From: Albugo candida
Lineage: Eukaryota > Oomycota > Peronosporomycetes > Albuginales > Albuginaceae
NCBI GenBank assembly: GCA_905220665.1
Contig: CAJNAR010000079.1
Coordinates: 1 to 30,834, forward strand
DNA: 30,834 nucleotides
Reading direction: 5' to 3'
Shown here: piece by piece, positions 24,536 through 30,834 of the stretch
Position numbering within the stretch: the stretch's first letter is position 1
Layout: each line of letters opens with the position of its first letter
Program-made: the position numbers and the translations under genes
Notes under the pieces: generated by a model
The model's input: only the letters and a program-made list of their open reading frames with translations
Database searches by the model: none
Told to the model about the DNA's origin: nothing

Positions 24536-26600
24536 GTGTGGATATCTCACATCACGGAATGATCATTCTGGCACTATCAACCTGTCCGTATCGAGACAAC
24601 AAGCCCTACTCAGGATGTAATTGAAGTGTTACGATAAAAAAAGAAATGAAGTGGATGCTAATTGCGTTCGGAGCTGAGCGTAGTGAAGCATTGTGTGTTC
24701 AGAAGTTCATCGATTTAATGAAATGTATAAACTTGATTTCAGTGTCACACTTAGAATACTCAAAAACACGTCAAATCTTGATGAATGAATTTGCGGTAGG
24801 TCATGATGTACGGAGTCTCAATTTCGGAGTTGTTTTAGAAAAATTAAAAAAACACACTGTCGAAAAACCATACCGAGGATACGTTGATCATTTTCTTTTC
24901 CTCGATGGCAGACTATTTGACGATATGAGAAAGTTCATATATATTTGAGTGTGGATATCTCACATCACGGAATGATCATTCTGGCACTATCAACCTGTCC
25001 GTATCGAGACAACAAGCCCTACTCAGGATGTAATTGAAGTGTTACGATAAAAAAAGAAATGAAGTGGATGCTAATTGCGTTCGGAGCTGAGCGTAGTGAA
25101 GCATTGTGTGTTCAGAAGTTCATCAATTTGATGAAATGTCTAAACTTGATCTGAGTGTTACACTTAAAATACTCAAAAACACGTCAAATCTTGATGAATG
25201 AATTTGCGTTCAATCATGATTTACGGACTTTTGATTTCGAAGATGTTTTAGAAAAATTGAAGAAGCACTCTGTCGGAAAAGGATACCTAGGATACGTTGA
25301 TCATTCTCTTTTCCGTCATGGCAGACTATTTGACGATATGAGAAAGTTCATATATATTTGAGTGTGGATATCTCACATCACGGAATGATCATTCTCACAC
25401 TATCAACCTGTCCGCAACGAAACAACAAGCCCTCCTTAGGATGTAATTGACGTGTTACGATAAAAACAGACAAGAAGTGGATGCTAATTGCGTTCCGAGC
25501 TGAGCGTAGTGAAGCATTGTGTGTTCAGAAGTTCATCGATTTAATGAAATGTATAAACTTGATTTCAGTGTCACACTTAGAATACTCAAAAACACGTCAA
25601 ATCTTGATGAATGAATTTGCGGTAGGTCATGATGTACGGAGTTTTAATTTCGGAGTTGTTTTAGAAAAATTAAAAAAACACACTGTCGAAAAACCATACC
25701 GAGGATACGTTGATCATTCTCTTTTCCTCGATGGCAGACTATTTGACGATATGAGAAAGTTCATATATATTTGAGTGTGGATATCTCACATCACGGAATG
25801 ATCATTCTGACACTATCAACCTGTTCACAACGAGACAACAAGCCCTACTTAGGATGTAATTGAAGTGTTACGATAAGAACAGAAAAGAATTGGATGCTTA
25901 TTGCGATCGGAGCTCACCCCAGCGAAGCATTGTGTGTTCAGAAGTTCATCAATTTGATGAAATGTCTAAACTTGATCTGAGTGTTACACTTAAAATACTC
26001 AAAAACACGTCAAATCTTGATGAATGAATTTGCGTTCAATCATGATTTACGGACTTTTGATTTCGAAGATGTTTTAGAAAAATTGAAGAAGCACTCTGTC
26101 GAAAAACGATACCGAGGATACGTTGATCATTCTCTTTTCCGTCATGGCAGACTATTTGACGATATGAGAAAGTTCATATATATTTGAGTGTGGATATCTC
26201 ACATCACGGAATGATCATTCTCACACTATCAACCTGTCCGCAACGAAACAACAAGCCCTCCTTAGGATGTAATTGACGTGTTACGATAAAAACAGACAAG
26301 AAGTGGATGCTAATTGCGTTCCGAGCTGAGCGTAGTGAAGCATTGTGTGTTCAGAAGTTCATCAATTTGATGAAATGTATAAACTTGATCTGAGTGTTAC
26401 ACTTAAAATACTCAAAAACACGTCAAATCTTGATGAATGAATTTGCGTTCAACCATGATTTACGAACTTTTGATTTCGGAGTTGTTTTAGAAAAATTAAA
26501 AAAACACACTGTCGAAAAACCATACCGAGGATACGTTGATCATTTTCTTTTCCTCGATGGCAGACTATTTGACGATATGAGAAAGTTCATATATATTTGA
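24536..26600. repeat. Mixed core units U59-U63
   Basis: Five full 413-bp units from known families with no block order that I can match elsewhere. U59 is the long-frame type with VRSLNFG and HFLFLDG. U60 is HSVGKGYLG. U61 is AVGHDVRSFN. U62 reads HSVEKRYRG with CACCCCAGCGAAG, like U2. U63 is HFLFLDG. Confidence 0.85.
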
Positions 26601-27426
26601 GTGTGGATATCTCACATCACGGAATGATCATTCTGACACTATCAACCTGTTCACAACGAGACAACAAGCCCTACTTAGGATGTAATTGAAGTGTTACGAT
26701 AAGAACAGAAAAGAATTGGATGCGTATTGCGATCGGAGCTCACCCCAGCGAAGTATTGTGTGTTCAGAAGTTTATCAATTTGATGAAATGTATAAACTTG
26801 ATCTGAGTGTTACACTTAAAATACTCAAAAACACGTCAAATCTGATGAATGAATTTGCGGTAGGTCATGATGTCTGGACTTTAAAGTTCGAAGTTGTTTT
26901 GAGAAAATTGTAACAAGCACTCTGTCGGAAAACCATACCTAGGATACGTAGTTCATTTTCTTTTCCTTGATGGCAGACTATTTGACGATATGAGAAAGTT
27001 CAAATATATTTAAGCGTGGATAACTCACATCACGGAATGGTCATTCTGGCACTATCAACCTGTCCGTATCGAGACAACAAGCCCTACTCAGGATGTAATT
27101 GAAGTGTTACGATAAAAAAAGAAATGAAGTGGATGCTAATTGCGTTCGGAGCTGAGCGTAGTGAAGCATTGTGTGTTCAGAAGTTCATCAATTTGATGAA
27201 ATGTATAAACTTGATCTGAGTGTTACACTTAAAATACTCAAAAACACGTCAAACCTTGATGAATGAATTTGCGTTCAATCATGATTTACGGACTTTTGAT
27301 TTCGAAGATGTTTTAGAAAAATTGAAGAAGCACTCTGTCGGAAAAGGATACCTAGGATACGTTGATCATTCTCTTTTCCGTCATGGCAGACTATTTGACG
27401 ATATGAGAAAGTTCATATATATTTGA
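26601..27426. repeat. Variant units U64-U65
   Basis: U64 has a disrupted frame (TTTTGAGAAAATTGTAACAAG), TACGTAGTTCATTTTC and a TAA in place of the usual TGA (27011-27013, in CAAATATATTTAAGCG). U65 begins GCGTGGATAACTCAC and is the one core unit without the 12-bp palindrome (GAATGGTCATTC). U64 shares its frame disruption with U72, eight units downstream. Confidence 0.87.
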
Positions 27427-28252
27427 GTGTGGATATCTCACATCACGGAATGATCATTCTGACACTATCAACCTGTTCACAACGAGACAACAAGCCCTAC
27501 CTAGGATGTAATTGAAGTGTTACGATAAAAACAGAAAAGAATTGCCTGCTAATTGCGCTCGGAGCTGAGCGTAGTGAAGCATTGTGTGTTCAGAAGTTCA
27601 TCAATTTGATGACATGTATAAATTTGAGCTGAGTGTTACACTTGATATTCTCAAAAACACGTGATATCTTGATGAATGAATTCGCGTTAAATCATGATGT
27701 ACGGACTTTAAAGTTTCAAGTTGTTTTAGAAAAATTGAAGAAGCACACTGTCGAAAAACGATACCGAGGATACGTTAATCATTTTCTTTTCCTTGATGGC
27801 AGACTATTTGACGATATGAGAAAGTTTATATATATTTGAGTGTGGATATCTCACATCACGGAATGATCATTCTGACACTATCAACCTGTCCGAAACGAAA
27901 CAACAAGCCCTCCTTAGGATGTAATTGAAGTGTTACGATAAGAACAGAAAAGAATTGGATGCTTATTGCGATCGGAGCTCACCCCAGCGAAGTATTGTGT
28001 GTTCAGAAATTTATCAATTTGATGAAATGTATAAACTTGATCTGAGTGTTACACTTAAAATACTCAAAAACACGTCAAATCTTGATGAATGAATTTGCGT
28101 TCAACCATGATTTACGGACTTTTGATTTCGGAGTTGTTTTAGAAAAATTAAAAAAACACACTGTCGAAAAACCATACCGAGGATACGTTGATCATTCTCT
28201 TTTCCTCGATGGCAGACTATTTGACGATATGAGAAAGTTCATATATATTTGA
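27427..28252. repeat. Two-unit higher-order repeat, copy 1 (U66-U67, 826 bp)
   Basis: U66 has AATTGCCTGC, AAATTTGAGCTGAG, TLKFQVV and VNHFLF. U67 has GATCGGAGCTCACCCC with the GVVLEKLKKHTVEKPYRG ending. The pair is repeated immediately to the right. Confidence 0.92.
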
Positions 28253-29078
28253 GTGTGGATATCTCACATCACGGAATGATCATTCTGACACTATCAACCT
28301 GTTCACAACGAGACAACAAGCCCTACCTAGGATGTAATTGAAGTGTTACGATAAAAACAGAAAAGAATTGCCTGCTAATTGCGCTCGGAGCTGAGCGTAG
28401 TGAAGCATTGTGTGTTCAGAAGTTCATCAATTTGATGACATGTATAAATTTGAGCTGAGTGTTACACTTGATATTCTCAAAAACACGTGATATCTTGATG
28501 AATGAATTCGCGTTAAATCATGATGTACGGACTTTAAAGTTTCAAGTTGTTTTAGAAAAATTGAAGAAGCACACTGTCGAAAAACGATACCGAGGATACG
28601 TTAATCATTTTCTTTTCCTTGATGGCAGACTATTTGACGATATGAGAAAGTTTATATATATTTGAGTGTGGATATCTCACATCACGGAATGATCATTCTG
28701 ACACTATCAACCTGTCCGAAACGAAACAACAAGCCCTCCTTAGGATGTAATTGAAGTGTTACGATAAGAACAGAAAAGAATTGGATGCTTATTGCGATCG
28801 GAGCTCACCCCAGCGAAGTATTGTGTGTTCAGAAGTTTATCAATTTGATGAAATGTATAAACTTGATCTGAGTGTTACACTTAAAATACTCAAAAACACG
28901 TCAAATCTTGATGAATGAATTTGCGTTCAACCATGATTTACGAACTTTTGATTTCGGAGTTGTTTTAGAAAAATTAAAAAAACACACTGTCGAAAAACCA
29001 TACCGAGGATACGTTGATCATTCTCTTTTCCTCGATGGCAGACTATTTGACGATATGAGAAAGTTCATATATATTTGA
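28253..29078. repeat. Two-unit higher-order repeat, copy 2 (U68-U69, 826 bp)
   Basis: U68 matches U66, including the AATTGCCTGC variant. U69 differs from U67 at a few sites, for example CAGAAGTTTATC instead of CAGAAATTTATC and ACGAAC instead of ACGGAC. Confidence 0.92.
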
Positions 29079-29904
29079 GTGTGGATATCTCACATCACGG
29101 AATGATCATTCTGACACTATCAACCTGTTCACAACGAGACAACAAGCCCTACTTAGGATGTAATTGAAGTGTTACGATAAAAACAGAAAAGAATTGGATG
29201 CTAATTGCGCTCGGAGCTGAGCGTAGTGAAGCATTGTGTGTTCAGAATTTCATCAATTTGATGACATGTATAAATTTGAGCTGAGTGTTACACTTGATAT
29301 TCTCAAAAACACGTGATATCTTGATGAATGAATTCGCGTTAAATCATGATGTACGGACTTTTAAGTTTCAAGTTGTTTTAGAAAAATTGAAGAAGCACAC
29401 TGTCGAAAAACGATACCGAGGATACGTTAATCATTTTCTTTTCCTTGATGGCAGACTATTTGACGATATGAGAAAGTTTATATATATTTGAGTGTGGATA
29501 TCTCACATCACGGAATGATCATTCTGGCACTATCAACCTGTCTGCATCGAGAGAACAAGCCCTGCTTAGGATGTAAGTGAAGTGTTACGATAAAAAAAGA
29601 AAAGAAGTGGATGCTTATTGCGATCGGAGCTCACCCCAGCGAAGTATTGTGTGTTCAGAAGTTTATCAATTTGATGAAATGTATAAACTTGATCTGAGTG
29701 TTACACTTAAAATACTCAAAAACACGTCAAATCTTGATGAATGAATTTGCGTTCAACCATGATTTACGAACTTTTGATTTTGGAGTTGTTTTAGAAAAAT
29801 TAAAAAAACACACTGTCGAAAAACGATACCGAGGATACGTTGATCATTCTCTTTTCCTCGATGGCAGACTATTTGACGATATGAGAAAGTTCATATATAT
29901 TTGA
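29079..29904. repeat. Two-unit higher-order repeat, copy 3 (U70-U71, 826 bp)
   Basis: This copy is more diverged. U70 has AATTGGATGC and TFKFQVV in place of the AATTGCCTGC and TLKFQVV of U66 and U68. U71 has the HTVEKRYRG ending and private changes near 29540-29580 (GTCTGCATCGAGAGAAC, GTAAGTGAAG). Confidence 0.88.
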
Positions 29905-30317
29905 GTGTGGATATCTCACATCACGGAATGATCATTCTGACACTATCAACCTGTCCGCAACGAGACAACAAGCCCTACTTAGGATGTAATTGAAGTGTTA
30001 CGATAAAAACAGAAAAGAAGTGGATGCTTATTGCGCTCGGAGCTCACCCCAGCGAAGCATTGGCTGTTCAGAAGTTTATCAATTTGATGAAATGTATAAA
30101 CTTGATCTGAGTGTTACACTTAAAATACTCAAAAACACGTCAAATCTGATGAATGAATTTGCGGTAGGTCATGATGTCTGGACTTTAAAGTTCGAAGTTG
30201 TTTTGAGAAAATTGTAACAAGCACTCTGTCGGAAAACCATACCTAGGATACGTTGATCATTTACTTTTCCTCGATGGCAGACTATTTGACGATATGAGAA
30301 AGTTCATATATATTTGA
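29905..30317. repeat. Variant unit U72
   Basis: It shares the VWTLKFEVVLRKL reading and TAA stop of U64, plus the rare ATTGGCTGTTCAG also seen in U58. Otherwise it is full length. Confidence 0.88.
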
Positions 30318-30728
30318 GTGTGGATATCTCACATCACGGAATGATCATTCTGACACTATCAACCTGTTCACAACGAGACAACAAGCCCTACTTAGGATGT
30401 AATTGAAGTGTTACGATAAAAACAGAAAAGAATTGGATGCTAATTGCGCTCGGAGCTGAGCGTAGTGAAGCATTGTGTGTTCAGAATCATCAATTTGATG
30501 ACATGTATAAATTTGAGCTGAGTGTTACACTTGATATTCTCAAAAACACGTGATATCTTGATGAATGAATTCGCGTTAAATCATGATGTACGGACTTTTA
30601 AGTTTCAAGTTGTTTGAGAAAAATTGAAGAAGCACACTGTCGAAAAACGATACCGAGGATACGTTGATCATTCTCTTTTCCTCGATGGCAGACTATTTGA
30701 CGATATGAGAAAGTTCATATATATTTGA
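30318..30728. repeat. Variant unit U73 (411 bp)
   Basis: It is related to U70 but has lost two bases (CAGAATCATCAA for CAGAAGTTCATCAA) and reads TGTTTGAGAAAAATTG, which puts a stop in the usual frame. No intact long frame remains. Confidence 0.9.
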
Positions 30729-30834
30729 GTGTGGATATCTCACATCACGGAATGATCATTCTGACACTATCAACCTGTTCACAACGAGACAACAAGCCCT
30801 ACTTAGGATGTAATTGAAGTGTTACGATAAAAAA
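30729..30834. repeat. Truncated unit at the window edge (U74)
   Basis: These are the first 106 bp of a further core unit, with palindrome intact and the GTTCACAACGAGAC variant. The array is cut by the window, not by a natural boundary. Confidence 0.95.

Larger units (their letters stand above)
440..30834. repeat. 413-bp satellite tandem array (73 full units, truncated at both ends)
   Basis: All units lie in the same orientation, with no insertions between them. Taking each unit to end at the conserved TGA of its open frame, unit ends are: 598, 1011, 1424, 1837, 2250, 2663, 3076, 3489, 3901, 4314, 4727, 5140, 5553, 5966, 6379, 6792, 7205, 7618, 8031, 8444, 8857, 9269, 9681, 10094, 10507, 10920, 11332, 11744, 12157, 12570, 12983, 13395, 13808, 14221, 14634, 15047, 15459, 15871, 16284, 16697, 17110, 17523, 17936, 18348, 18761, 19174, 19587, 19999, 20411, 20824, 21237, 21650, 22063, 22476, 22888, 23300, 23713, 24123, 24535, 24948, 25361, 25774, 26187, 26600, 27013, 27426, 27839, 28252, 28665, 29078, 29491, 29904, 30317, 30728. 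Most units are 413 bp. The 412-bp units mostly share a one-base loss in an A-rich tract; others are 410 (ending 24123) and 411 (ending 30728). Unit numbers used elsewhere count U1 = 599-1011. The unit has no similarity to a transposon or gene that I recognise. The length, purity and higher-order structure fit a eukaryotic satellite. Confidence 0.97.

Noticed and set aside
440..30834. CRISPR array
   Set aside because: The repeated segment is 413 bp and contiguous, with no unique spacers and no cas genes.
440..30834. Tandem array of real small genes (bacterial-style GTG or TTG starts)
   Set aside because: The 68-codon frames need GTG and the 108-codon frames need TTG. No ribosome-binding site is evident, differences between units are mostly amino-acid changing, and many units are frameshifted.
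440..30834. rDNA intergenic spacer subrepeats
   Set aside because: No rRNA gene sequence is present anywhere in the window, and 30 kb of pure subrepeat would be exceptional.
440..30834. Transposon-derived tandem array with terminal repeats
   Set aside because: I find no terminal inverted repeats, target-site duplications, or transposase or reverse transcriptase similarity in the unit.

Overview
The window is almost entirely one satellite-type tandem array. From about base 440 to the right edge (30834) the sequence is a head-to-tail run of 73 complete repeat units of about 413 bp, plus a truncated unit at each end. Nothing else interrupts it, and the array continues beyond the window. Only bases 1-439 are non-repetitive flank. 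I see no rRNA, tRNA, transposase, reverse transcriptase, phage or recognisable enzyme gene. A 30-kb AT-rich array of this kind, with higher-order structure and decayed units at its edge, points to a eukaryotic chromosome (centromeric, pericentromeric or subtelomeric satellite). That is an inference; the species cannot be named from the sequence.

Layout. (1) 1-439: flank, with a weak hint of a decayed exon. (2) 440-1424: the array edge, one truncated and two diverged units grading into the core. (3) 1425-12983: a mosaic built from a three-unit block (three copies) and a six-unit block (two copies), followed by chimeric units. (4) 12984-22888: the most recently amplified part. It contains an 11-unit higher-order repeat of 4540 bp in two nearly identical tandem copies (13809-18348 and 18349-22888). 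Its first half has an older relative lying 10 units upstream. (5) 22889-27426: less homogenised units with private mutations. (6) 27427-29904: a two-unit higher-order repeat (826 bp) in three copies. (7) 29905-30834: variant units running off the window.

Most units differ by linked groups of variants in the first half, the middle and the last third. Units that match in one segment often belong to different families in the next. This is the expected mark of unequal crossing-over and gene conversion.

Each unit contains an open frame of 55 codons from its ATG (up to 100 codons in one family) ending at a conserved TGA. Differences between units change amino acids about as often as expected by chance, and many units carry frameshifts, so I treat the frame as a by-product of the repeat rather than a gene. 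The most constant non-coding motif is a perfect 12-bp palindrome near the start of each core unit; it is absent from the decayed edge units.
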